A stretch of DNA of 64,000 nucleotides from DATFNI01 sp963712305 (GTDB lineage: Bacteria > Bacteroidota > Rhodothermia > Balneolales > DATFMH01): the NCBI GenBank assembly GCA_963712305.1, contig CAVQHI010000001.1, forward strand, positions 806,001 through 870,000, read 5' to 3'. The notes beneath the pieces are model-generated. The model worked only from the letters and a program-made list of their open reading frames with translations, did no database searches and had not been told where the DNA came from. The translations under genes were made by a program, and so were the position numbers. This document shows, piece by piece, positions 55,601-63,160 of the stretch; within the stretch, counting starts at the first letter, position 1, and each line of letters opens with the position of its first letter.

Positions 55601-55997
55601 GATGCGCAGTTATCCCTATTTTGCTTTGGGAGGCAACACAACGGCATATGCCACATTGGCTTACAACGTGCCTCTGCTAACGGGTATTAACAAACAGGTC
55701 GGACGTTATACCATTGACAAAATTTATGGCCGCTTCTTTATGGAAACCGGTAATGGATGGCGCGGGCCTCTGGATATCGGCAATAACCTCAAAACGGGTA
55801 TTGGAGCCGAATTGCGTGTAAGCATGAATTCCAGCTACCTGTTTCCAACGCGCTTTTTCATTAGCGGAGCGTATGGACTCAATAAATTCAACGTAAATCT
55901 TCCCGATGGATTTATCACGAATACCGGCATCAACAAAGTTACTTACGGACGCCACATGCTTTTTTACTTCGGACTCCTTTTTGATTTTGACATGTAA
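52632..55997 (+). CDS. Gluzincin-like peptidase domain, TolB-type propeller and C-terminal barrel protein
   Basis: 1121 aa from the ATG at 52632, which overlaps the upstream TGA by one base; a TTG three bases earlier is also open. The signal peptide ends ARAQ. An MA-type peptidase domain (about 30-300) has HEFTH (136-140) and Glu196 in WLAEGTAQF, a complete zinc site. A six-bladed-type propeller follows (about 310-620) with repeated FSPDG, WSPDG and YYSSNPDD units. The last ~400 residues look like an outer-membrane barrel ending FYFGLLFDFDM. Such proteins are known in Bacteroidota but not characterised. Coupling to the M6-like gene suggests a joint job. Confidence 0.82.
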   Translation: MRRRIKDISLLIFGLIILAGLFAQPARAQENPYYYDYPYNNIKWYTIQSPHFLIHFQKGNSRSAQVVSRVAEEVYGPLTSLYHHKPDSRISIVLHDREDYSNGASYFFDNMIDIWVPALDMPLRGTHNWFRNVISHEFTHMVQIQAAMKRSRHVPAIYFQWLSYENVRRPDVLYGYPNGVITLPFASVSVPAWLAEGTAQFQREGLHYDFWDSQRDMIIRTRALDGSLLSLTKMGTFSSKTSIEREVVYNQGFGFTRYLAYRFGEDVLYKITHALSENGVNDISKAIKDATGIDGYMVYDQWVDSLRSEYKEGTSDLRFSKSDTLEKKGFYNLAPQFSPDGGQLAYLSNKGRDTYEVSLYLKNFSDSSSAALIPDALKLRETRDNTDTYGFPIVPKIKPDAAKFSFSPDGKEIAYSQHTNNPYGEYYQDIFIYNLDTKKDHRLTHSARISEPNWSPDGKLLVAVQQHDATLNLVTLDTKTDSIQTLLKYNDGEQLYHPVWSKDGASIFYAASNLGSRGIYRYDMKTGEATPLLVNDSIDYRGPSVGPDGKYLYYSSNPDDIFNIYRMNIKTGKTEQITSVLGGAFEPTVNDKGQLAYSEYMADGFKISLAKIPDDDPTLGTYHKPSFSKVKTLKNADYVGLNHFDDRDLQTFNKSVIAEADTGSYKFDISTRGETNQRSLYSYHDTFTSFSFFPVVRFDNYARPEGPNGKLITHGHLGRLGQNLWRDTKVGFYMASHDVLNRFSLYGGALFGLGSVNASGIGDFISPARLIDLDRDLFLIAEYRGLPFIKKRWSPTASIELYSLRRNVKNGLSIQEFPSVSQLPDTTKVDIAYDIWEADFYLRSKIDKWNMVELGATYSPYTVTTKSFYSKEYRQYLSSSSSQYFIGSGLTAAYIFDLEQPYRNDDIAPLGIRGELRYRYQPSKLLSNYDIKDGILSPNYLTYNNQSVEAKIRFGFKALGETMDLNTRFFTYFNNPGDYFFQDYIGGFPGMRSYPYFALGGNTTAYATLAYNVPLLTGINKQVGRYTIDKIYGRFFMETGNGWRGPLDIGNNLKTGIGAELRVSMNSSYLFPTRFFISGAYGLNKFNVNLPDGFITNTGINKVTYGRHMLFYFGLLFDFDM

Positions 55998-56033
55998 CGC
56001 GTACTATTCTATAATTTTCTTTTCGATATCGAT

Positions 56034-56993
56034 ATGAAAATGCTCAAAACCCCAGCGTATTTTATTCTCTTTCTTTTAGCAATGTTTCTGCTGATCGGCA
56101 GTTCAGCCAGTGCACAATCAGTAGTTATTCGCCACCAGATGGCACTCAAGCCACTAAAACCTGGTGAGCTCTCGTATGCCAATGCCTTCCCGTTCAACCA
56201 CTTTCTCGGGTTTGACCAGCAAGTTGATCCCAAGAGAAAAATGAACTTTCTCTTTAATACCGTTGGCGAAAATGCAGGGTTGTCATTCATTTCGTCGGCG
56301 TTGATCCCCGGACTTGGTCAGGCTGCACATCGTCAATGGATTAAAACCGGGTTGTTTGCCGCTGTAGAGGTTGTTACACTTTACGCTCATTTTCACCTAC
56401 ACAGTCAGGGACACGATCTTGAAGGGAAATACATCCAGTTCGCCGATAATAATTGGAGTGTGGTCAATTATGCTAATTACCTTGTTCAGTATCACAATCA
56501 TTATTTCCCGAATGATCAGATTAACGTAAACTCATTGGCGAACCAGGGAGCTGATTTGACAACGGGTGCAACATATACGCATGAAGACTGGCAGCGTGTT
56601 AATCTTCAGAAGTTGCATCAACTTGAAAATATTACGTATTACAATGGAACGTCTGGTGTTGCGTTTTCACATAATATGCCGGAATATGGATCTCAACAGT
56701 ACTATGAACTGATGAGTAAATATTTTCAGTTTTCACCCGGATGGCGGGATTTTAATTCAGCGCCGGGTTCTGTAATATGGAATACGGAAGGTATGCCCGC
56801 TTTTTTCATTCAGGGTGCCAGTATGGCCGACCGATACAATAATAAGTATCGAATGGCTACAAATGTACTCACGATTACGATTATTAATCATTTTGTCTCA
56901 GCATTCGATGCCTTTATCACAACCAAGCTGCGCGCAAGAAACGTACATGTTGAATCCAACGGCATGGGTGCTAAATTAGTTTTGGGATTTTAA
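56034..56993 (+). CDS. DUF5683-like envelope protein
   Basis: 319 aa with a signal peptide (about 1-28, ending ASAQ). The segment SALIPGLGQAAHRQWIKTG followed by a hydrophobic stretch is the hallmark of DUF5683-type proteins. A second hydrophobic stretch (ITIINHFVSAFDAFIT) lies near the C-terminus, which ends AKLVLGF in barrel-like fashion. The function is unknown. It lies 36 bp after the propeller-barrel gene and 25 bp before the PASTA gene. Confidence 0.65.
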   Translation: MKMLKTPAYFILFLLAMFLLIGSSASAQSVVIRHQMALKPLKPGELSYANAFPFNHFLGFDQQVDPKRKMNFLFNTVGENAGLSFISSALIPGLGQAAHRQWIKTGLFAAVEVVTLYAHFHLHSQGHDLEGKYIQFADNNWSVVNYANYLVQYHNHYFPNDQINVNSLANQGADLTTGATYTHEDWQRVNLQKLHQLENITYYNGTSGVAFSHNMPEYGSQQYYELMSKYFQFSPGWRDFNSAPGSVIWNTEGMPAFFIQGASMADRYNNKYRMATNVLTITIINHFVSAFDAFITTKLRARNVHVESNGMGAKLVLGF

Positions 56994-57018
56994 CCGATCC
57001 TTAGGCAACATATACCAT

Positions 57019-57855
57019 ATGTTAAAAAAAGTTCTGACCGATATCCGATTTTATCTTTTTTTGCTGGCGATCGTCGTTTTTGGCGCCATTTTCCTTGTCA
57101 TCCTAAACGACTGGATCATGCCGTCCTACACCAAGTACGATGAGGGACAGACTGTTCCCGATGTCAGAGGTACATCCATCACCCAGGCAAGAGAACTCCT
57201 CGTAAGTGATGGCTTGCGCGACACGGTGATCGACCGGCGGTATAACGCGGCTTATCCGCCCGATTACGTCATTGACCAGAATCCATCCGCCAACCAGATC
57301 GTTAAGCCTGACCGTAAAATTTACCTTACGATTAATACTTCGAGCGTGCCCAAGGTCATTGTGCCCGACGTGGAGAATATGTCATTACGAAATGCGGAAT
57401 TGCAGTTGAAAAATTACGGTCTGGACATGGGCCAGGTTTCCTATGTCTCCTCCCCATTTAAAAATACCGTCATTAGACAGTCTATCGACGGAGGAACGCC
57501 TGTCGATCGTGGAACTGTTATAAGCCTGACAGTGAGTGATGGTCTGGGTATTAACATGGTTAAGGTTCCTGAACTTTTAGGTCTGCGTTTATCAGAAGCA
57601 CAGAGTCATATACGCGACGTAGGGCTGCATACCGGAACTATCAGCTACCAGCCATCATCCACCGTTGAACCAAATCATGTACTCGGTTTTAATCCTTCAG
57701 GGAAGGATAGCCTGCGGGAAGGTTCCACTATTGACCTGATAATTTCAGAACCAGCCAAAACCCAGGAAGTACGTGAATCAGCACCTGTAATTATCGATTC
57801 AACACAGCACGACAGTCTGCAAATACATGATAATAAGGATAACAACAAACCTTGA
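57019..57855 (+). CDS. Membrane-anchored protein with three PASTA domains
   Basis: 278 aa. One transmembrane helix (about 9-30) precedes three PASTA domains at about 44-107, 113-175 and 181-245, each starting with a VPDV/VPEL motif. The C-terminal tail is polar. PASTA domains bind peptidoglycan fragments or muropeptides. Here there is no attached kinase or transpeptidase, so the protein is probably a cell-wall sensor or tether. Its stop overlaps the alternative rpe start. Confidence 0.9.
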   Translation: MLKKVLTDIRFYLFLLAIVVFGAIFLVILNDWIMPSYTKYDEGQTVPDVRGTSITQARELLVSDGLRDTVIDRRYNAAYPPDYVIDQNPSANQIVKPDRKIYLTINTSSVPKVIVPDVENMSLRNAELQLKNYGLDMGQVSYVSSPFKNTVIRQSIDGGTPVDRGTVISLTVSDGLGINMVKVPELLGLRLSEAQSHIRDVGLHTGTISYQPSSTVEPNHVLGFNPSGKDSLREGSTIDLIISEPAKTQEVRESAPVIIDSTQHDSLQIHDNKDNNKP

Positions 57856-57863
57856 AAGCCATC

Positions 57864-58538
57864 ATGCCTATCATTGCACCATCCATTCTGGCAGCTGATT
57901 TTACAAAACTTGGCCATGAAATTGATCAAGCCGTTCAAGGTGGCGCCGACTGGATACATTGTGACGTGATGGATGGGCATTTTGTTCCAAACATCAGCTT
58001 TGGCCCCGTTATTGTAAAGGCGGCGCGCAAGGCCACCGATCGTTTTCTGGATGTACATCTTATGATCTACAATCCGGATGAATATATTGATGCATTTGTG
58101 GAAGCCGGTGCCAACCAGATCACTGTGCATTTCGAAGCTGTACCTCATCTTCATCGATGTATTCAACAAATACACTCGCATGGAATAAAAGCTGGAGTAG
58201 CCATTAATCCGGCTACCTCACTTCATAATATCGAGCCTGTGTTACCTTTCGTGGATCTTGTCCTTCTGATGAGCGTTAACCCGGGTTTTGGAGGGCAGGA
58301 ATTTATTGATCAGACCTACGAACGCCTCCATGAACTTGTTGGCATGCGTCAAAAAGCTCACGGCCGTTTTCTGGTTGAAGTTGATGGCGGAGTGACCGCT
58401 AAAAATATCGAACACATCTCTCGGTGTGGTGCCGACGTTTTTGTTGCCGGCAGCAAAGTGTTCCGCTCGGATGATATCACGGAAAGTGTGCGCAACCTAC
58501 AGTCCCTAGCCCATACCGGGAAACAATTTCTTGTTTAA
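57864..58538 (+). CDS. rpe: Ribulose-phosphate 3-epimerase
   Basis: 224 aa from the ATG at 57864. A TTG at 57852 overlaps the PASTA stop and would add four residues. TIM-barrel motifs are complete: IAPSILAADF, the metal-site HCDVMDGHFVPN, VHLMIYNP, LLMSVNPGFGGQ and the catalytic VDGGVT. It interconverts ribulose 5-phosphate and xylulose 5-phosphate in the pentose phosphate pathway. It is the last gene of the run that begins with porU. Confidence 0.95.
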   Translation: MPIIAPSILAADFTKLGHEIDQAVQGGADWIHCDVMDGHFVPNISFGPVIVKAARKATDRFLDVHLMIYNPDEYIDAFVEAGANQITVHFEAVPHLHRCIQQIHSHGIKAGVAINPATSLHNIEPVLPFVDLVLLMSVNPGFGGQEFIDQTYERLHELVGMRQKAHGRFLVEVDGGVTAKNIEHISRCGADVFVAGSKVFRSDDITESVRNLQSLAHTGKQFLV

Positions 58539-58666
58539 TCATCAGTTATTCTTAAGTGAGGAGTAACTTATATTGAGTTGCATGAAATATGTCGTTAGCT
58601 TACATAAGGTAATCACAATACGACTTTACGACTGAAAATCAGTTAATCTCAAACAAATAATACGAT

Positions 58667-59686
58667 TTGCAACAGATCCCCAAACACCTTTCGGAAACCG
58701 AAGAAATACTCATCAAAAATATCGATCCGGTTAGCATCTTCGGACTTCAGGATGAAAACCTGAACCTGATCGAGAACGCCTTTCCTGAAATTAAACTAAC
58801 AGCAAGAGGAAATACTCTGAAACTCAGCGGTGAAGTCGATGAGGTTGCAAGAGCAAAAGAGGTGATTAATGATCTCATCGATATCAGCAGACGGAAAGGA
58901 AGTGTGAGCGGTCATGATGTCAATACCGTTCTTTCCCTCAAGCAACACCATCCCGAGATCGATGTGCCGGCCTACATGGAAGATGATCTTATCCTCCGCA
59001 CCTATACAGGTGAAAATGTCAGGGCAAAAACGGGTGGACAGCGTGCTATTGTAAAGGCGTCTGATAAAAATGATATCACCTTTGTGATTGGTCCGGCAGG
59101 AACAGGAAAGACATACACCTCAGTCGCCCTTGCTGTTAAGGCTCTTAAAGAGCGACAAGTGAAGAAGATTATACTCTGCCGGCCGGCTGTCGAAGCCGGT
59201 GAAAACCTGGGATTTCTGCCTGGCGGACTTAAGGATAAGATTGATCCTTACCTCCGCCCATTATATGATGCCCTTGAAGAAATGATCGAGTTTGAACAGC
59301 TCGAATTGAACCTTGTCAAAAATGTTATTGAGATTGCACCCCTTGCCTACATGCGTGGACGTACCCTTAACAACGCTTTTGTTATCCTCGATGAGGCCCA
59401 AAATGCAACAGGCATGCAGATGAAGATGTTCCTGACACGTCTTGGCATCAACAGCCGGGCTATAATCACCGGAGACATCACACAGACCGACCTGCCGCGT
59501 CACAAAGACTCCGGACTTCGTGCCGTGCAAAACATCCTGGCAGGTATCAATGGGATCTCATTCGTCTATCTCGATCGCAGCGATGTCGTCCGGCACAAAC
59601 TCATTCGCGAGATCATTGCCGCCTACGAAAAGCACGAGAATGAAGTGGCGAAGAAAGAGAACAAAAAAACGGACGGCGGGGAATAA
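58667..59686 (+). CDS. PhoH-family ATPase
   Basis: 339 aa from a TTG at 58667; no ATG is available before residue 104. The N-terminal KH-like part (about 15-75) is followed by the PhoH P-loop ATPase: Walker A GPAGTGKT (142-149), CRPAVEAGE, Walker B VILDEAQN, and a TGDITQTDLP sensor. PhoH proteins are thought to act with RNA, and YbeZ-type members assist YbeY in ribosome maturation, but the ybeY gene is not adjacent. The C-terminus is a Lys/Glu-rich tail. Confidence 0.92.
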   Translation: MQQIPKHLSETEEILIKNIDPVSIFGLQDENLNLIENAFPEIKLTARGNTLKLSGEVDEVARAKEVINDLIDISRRKGSVSGHDVNTVLSLKQHHPEIDVPAYMEDDLILRTYTGENVRAKTGGQRAIVKASDKNDITFVIGPAGTGKTYTSVALAVKALKERQVKKIILCRPAVEAGENLGFLPGGLKDKIDPYLRPLYDALEEMIEFEQLELNLVKNVIEIAPLAYMRGRTLNNAFVILDEAQNATGMQMKMFLTRLGINSRAIITGDITQTDLPRHKDSGLRAVQNILAGINGISFVYLDRSDVVRHKLIREIIAAYEKHENEVAKKENKKTDGGE

Positions 59687-59703
59687 GATCTGATCTTGTG
59701 GCT

Positions 59704-59738
59704 GGTTAGTCATAAGTCATGGACTTGCGACAGATCGG
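59704..59738. repeat. Dispersed AAGTC-n3-GACTT repeat, copy B
   Basis: It aligns with copy A at 5578-5611 over its whole length, with most bases shared (GGTT-GTCA-AAGTCA-GACTTGCGACA). It lies just after phoH in a 223-bp gap before the metallo-hydrolase gene, which otherwise shows nothing notable. Confidence 0.45.
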
Positions 59739-59909
59739 ACAGATCATTTATTCCGATTCAAGGAGTTAGCATATCGGCAGCGCAGCTAAACATGATATTT
59801 GATACCTTTAAGCATTTATGAGATGATCGCAATATCTGGAAATGAAATGGTACGCGTGTACGTTCTTGCGATAAATGAAATTTAAATTCAGGTCAATAGT
59901 CGAATTATT

Positions 59910-60710
59910 GTGAGTATTTATGCAGCCCCTCTTTACGAAGGCACTTTTTATGTCGGACTCGACAAGAAGTTTATCCCAATGGGCCGCAATGGGAAACCAC
60001 CTAAAAACACGTTGCGTGTCGCTATTCAGCCCTTTCTGATCTCCGCTGACGATAAAAAAATCTTACTGGATACAGGACTGGGTGAGTTCGGCCGGGGAAC
60101 AAGTATCGAAACTATTCACAAAAATCTCGCTGAACATGGTCTGAGTGAGTATGATATCACAGATATCTTCCTGAGTCACTTGCATTTCGATCACACTGGT
60201 GGACTTGCTAATCGCAAGCACGGATATTGGGAACTGACTTTCCCGGATGCCAAAATCTGGGTTTCTGAAAACGACTGGAACCAGGTCCTGGAGAAAGATC
60301 AATACTACGATGAAGAGAAAACGGAATTCCGGGATTTCATTAATGCTCGAGCAGATCTCCATTTCCTAAAGGATGAAGATCAACCTTATCCCGAGATTTC
60401 AGTGAAAAAGATTGGCGGACATAGTCAGTATCACATGGCCATTTTTTATGAGAAGGACGACCACCGGTACCTGATGGCCGGGGATGTAATCCCGACGAAG
60501 GGACATGTAAACCAAAAATTTGCTGCTAAATACGACTTTGATCCTAAACAAAGTATCCAATCACGACAGGAGCTCGCCCCAAAAGCGTTGGATGAGAATT
60601 GGGTGATTCTTGCTTATCACAGCACCGAAACGGCTATGTTTCGACTCACAGGTTACCAGGAACGTCATGGTTACACCATAGAAAGCGTCACTGAATATGT
60701 ACCTTCCTGA
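59910..60710 (+). CDS. Metallo-beta-lactamase-fold hydrolase
   Basis: 266 aa from a GTG at 59910. The zinc motif HLHFDH is at 90-95 (Asp94, His95), with LDTGLGEFG before it, then GGHSQYH, MAGDVIPT and a final AYHSTET. The fold is shared by lactonases, glyoxalases and others, and the substrate is unknown. There is no signal peptide, so it acts in the cytoplasm. It overlaps the nucleoside phosphorylase gene by 14 bp. Confidence 0.88.
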   Translation: MSIYAAPLYEGTFYVGLDKKFIPMGRNGKPPKNTLRVAIQPFLISADDKKILLDTGLGEFGRGTSIETIHKNLAEHGLSEYDITDIFLSHLHFDHTGGLANRKHGYWELTFPDAKIWVSENDWNQVLEKDQYYDEEKTEFRDFINARADLHFLKDEDQPYPEISVKKIGGHSQYHMAIFYEKDDHRYLMAGDVIPTKGHVNQKFAAKYDFDPKQSIQSRQELAPKALDENWVILAYHSTETAMFRLTGYQERHGYTIESVTEYVPS

Positions 60711-61491
60711 TACGATACTCGATGCATACACCGAATTATGCAGGCAAGGACTGAGCGAAACAGTAGATGCTGCCGTCATACTGGGATCGGGTCTTGGTGG
60801 ATTTGAGAAACGATTAACGGACCGAATTACAATTCCCTATGATCAAATTCCGGGATTCCCTCCAACAACGGTACCCGGACATGAAGGGGCACTGCATTTG
60901 GGATTGATTGATTCAAAAAAAACGCTCATCTTTTCCGGCCGCTTCCATCACTATGAAGGTCATCCCTTTGAGCGAACTCTTTTGCCGGTGCGACTTGCCC
61001 GTTCTTTCAACGCTCATACCCTTTTCGTATCCAATGCGGCAGGTGGCATCAACTATCGCTTTCATATCGGCGACATGATGCTCATCGACGACCTCATCAG
61101 TCTTGGCGCCCGTTATGGAGTCAACGACAAGCCGGTTTTATCCGGATACCGGAATGATGCAATAGTCGACCGTGTAACCAAAATTGCCACACAACTGGAA
61201 CTCCACCTGGTGCGCGGCACCTACATCTATGCTAAAGGCCCATCCTACGAAACCAAAGCCGAGATTCGTGCATTTCGCAGACTTGGAGCAGATGCAGTCG
61301 GCATGTCCACTGCGCCCGAATTGCTTGAAGCACAGCATCTCGGGATGCAAAGCATAGGTATCTCTTTGATTACCAACATGGCTGCCGGTGTATCCCGAAA
61401 TAAACTGGCCCATGAAGAGATCAAAGAAGTCGCCGCAAAACGAGCCAAAGATTTTGCCCGACTGGTGGAGACGTTGATTAAGACGGTGTGA
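60697..61491 (+). CDS. Purine-nucleoside phosphorylase (trimeric type)
   Basis: 264 aa. Family signatures: phosphate-binding ILGSGLGG (28-35), GRFHHYEGH, VSNAAGGINY, the purine-site Glu in GPSYETKAE, GADAVGMSTAPE and ITNMAAG. It splits purine nucleosides with phosphate into base and ribose 1-phosphate for salvage. The 14-bp overlap with the hydrolase gene suggests coupled translation. It converges on the photolyase gene across a tandem repeat. Confidence 0.94.
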   Translation: MYLPDTILDAYTELCRQGLSETVDAAVILGSGLGGFEKRLTDRITIPYDQIPGFPPTTVPGHEGALHLGLIDSKKTLIFSGRFHHYEGHPFERTLLPVRLARSFNAHTLFVSNAAGGINYRFHIGDMMLIDDLISLGARYGVNDKPVLSGYRNDAIVDRVTKIATQLELHLVRGTYIYAKGPSYETKAEIRAFRRLGADAVGMSTAPELLEAQHLGMQSIGISLITNMAAGVSRNKLAHEEIKEVAAKRAKDFARLVETLIKTV

Positions 61492-61497
61492 GAGTAT

Positions 61498-61616
61498 TGT
61501 TAAGGTGTTAAGGTGTTAAGGTGTTAAGGTGTTAAGGTGTTAAGTGTTAAAGTGTTAAAGTGTTAAAGTGTTAAGGTGTTAAAGTGTTAAGGTGTTAAAG
61601 TGTTAAGGTGTTAAAG
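61498..61616. repeat. 15-copy octanucleotide tandem repeat
   Basis: Five TGTTAAGG units are followed by one 7-base TGTTAAG, three TGTTAAAG, and then six units alternating TGTTAAGG and TGTTAAAG, 119 bp in all. It starts 6 bp after the nucleoside phosphorylase stop. A shorter AATTCAAA-type repeat follows at 61638-61678 and runs to the photolyase stop. Both are non-coding and lie between convergent genes. Confidence 0.92.
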
Positions 61617-61680
61617 TCTTTTTGAGCGCTTCCTCTTTTAATTCAAAATTTAGAATTCAAAATTCAAAATTCAATATTCC

Positions 61681-63144
61681 CTACCCTCCGTATTTCTCCA
61701 GATACTTCTTCAGCTTAACCTTCTTCCGCGTGCTGTCGCTGCTCATGTAGCGGATCTTGCCGAAGATAGGTCGTTCAAACCAGGGACGATCGAAACGGCC
61801 GAGAATCCAGAAGATACCCGAATAACTGTTTGGATCACGTCCGTCCATGGCATACTTGTTATTCAGCTCGATCATGATCTCCAGGGCATCCTCGGGCGTC
61901 TTAGTCCATTCCAGGATCTTCTTGCCCCACAGCATTCGCAGATAGTTATGAATGTACCCTTCTTTGATGAGTTGCCGCTGCGCTGCATTCCAGATCTCGT
62001 CATGCGTCTTCGCCTGCTCGAACTGCTGCAGACTGTACACATACTCGCGCGGATCATCCTTATGCTCTTCAAAGGTCTCAAGAACCCAGTCCGGCAACGA
62101 TTCAAAAGCCGCATAATCAGGCGTATGATGACAAAAGTGATAGCCGACCTCGCGCCACGTAATCAGCTCATCAAGGAACTTTTCAATGTAATCATATCCT
62201 TTGAAGAAGCCGCTTCTCTGCCCATTATTATCTTTTACCTGGCTTAGATCCCATCCTTTTGCCTGTCGCTCCAATGTCTCTTTTACAATCTCGTATTCCG
62301 AAATTTTTCCGAAATGAAGCCACGGACTCAACCTGCTTGTCCGGTCGTTATCCGGATCATTCCGTTCTTTTCCATACTTGCTCAGATCATTGTCCAGGAA
62401 CCAGTTCATCTGCGATATAGCCGCTTCCCTTGTCCCCTTTATTTCGACCGGGCCAACCGAATGATCAATGTCCAGCCCTATAATGAAAGAATCGATATCC
62501 TTCAGTTGATCGCCTGCATAAGGCCATTTTTCTGTAACACTCTCAGGCAGTTCAACAGGGTCTGTATTTTTTAACATCAGCAGCGGTTTCTCGTCGGGTG
62601 GATTGGTGAAACAATCGACGAAGTGACGCTGCATGATTTTACGAAAATGATAAGCAGAATACGGTGCCTTTTTGGTCATTGCCAAAGGTATGATCCCGTT
62701 AGAATCGACCGTGATATACGGCACGCCTACCTGCTTGGGCCAGTTTAGATTTCGCTCTGCCATGATGAAGGTTGGATACTCATCCGTGATAATCAGTGCA
62801 GCTTCTTTGGCAAGCTTCTTAACCAGCTTATCAGCTTCGCCCGGCGATGTCTCGAGGTATGGATAATAAGTGATGCCATAATTTTTGCTGAGTTCGTAAT
62901 CCTCTTGTGTACTTTCCAGCAAGAACCGATGCATCCGGTCTGATGCCCATTTATAATTACAAATGATGCCTTCGTGAATCAGCAACGGGAGTTTTAGCTT
63001 ATTAGCCCAACTTACAGCGTAATCCAGCGCGTAATTATATTCAAATCGGTGATGCGCCTGCATCCAGTAAATAACATATCGGCCGTTCGGACTGGGATCA
63101 TGGTCATTTCGTTTAAATACCCTGTTGCTATTGATGTTCTTCAT
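61681..63144 (-). CDS. phr: Class II CPD photolyase
   Basis: 487 aa, full length. It begins with a Rossmann-like domain (VIYWMQAHHRFEYNYAL), followed by the FAD-binding helical domain with TSRLSPWLHFG, SGFFKGYDYIEKFLDELITWREVGYHF, YLRMLWGKKILEW and the diagnostic DGRDPNSYSGIFWILGRFDRPW. The enzyme uses blue light to split cyclobutane pyrimidine dimers. It begins 16 bp after the end of a photolyase relic of a different class, so both were probably once a light-repair unit. Confidence 0.95.
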   Translation of the reverse strand: MKNINSNRVFKRNDHDPSPNGRYVIYWMQAHHRFEYNYALDYAVSWANKLKLPLLIHEGIICNYKWASDRMHRFLLESTQEDYELSKNYGITYYPYLETSPGEADKLVKKLAKEAALIITDEYPTFIMAERNLNWPKQVGVPYITVDSNGIIPLAMTKKAPYSAYHFRKIMQRHFVDCFTNPPDEKPLLMLKNTDPVELPESVTEKWPYAGDQLKDIDSFIIGLDIDHSVGPVEIKGTREAAISQMNWFLDNDLSKYGKERNDPDNDRTSRLSPWLHFGKISEYEIVKETLERQAKGWDLSQVKDNNGQRSGFFKGYDYIEKFLDELITWREVGYHFCHHTPDYAAFESLPDWVLETFEEHKDDPREYVYSLQQFEQAKTHDEIWNAAQRQLIKEGYIHNYLRMLWGKKILEWTKTPEDALEIMIELNNKYAMDGRDPNSYSGIFWILGRFDRPWFERPIFGKIRYMSSDSTRKKVKLKKYLEKYGG

Positions 63145-63160
63145 AACCAGGTGATTCAGT

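Noticed and set aside
61498..61616. Possible CRISPR array
   Set aside because: Units are 7-8 bp with no spacers, so this is a simple tandem repeat. No cas genes are present.
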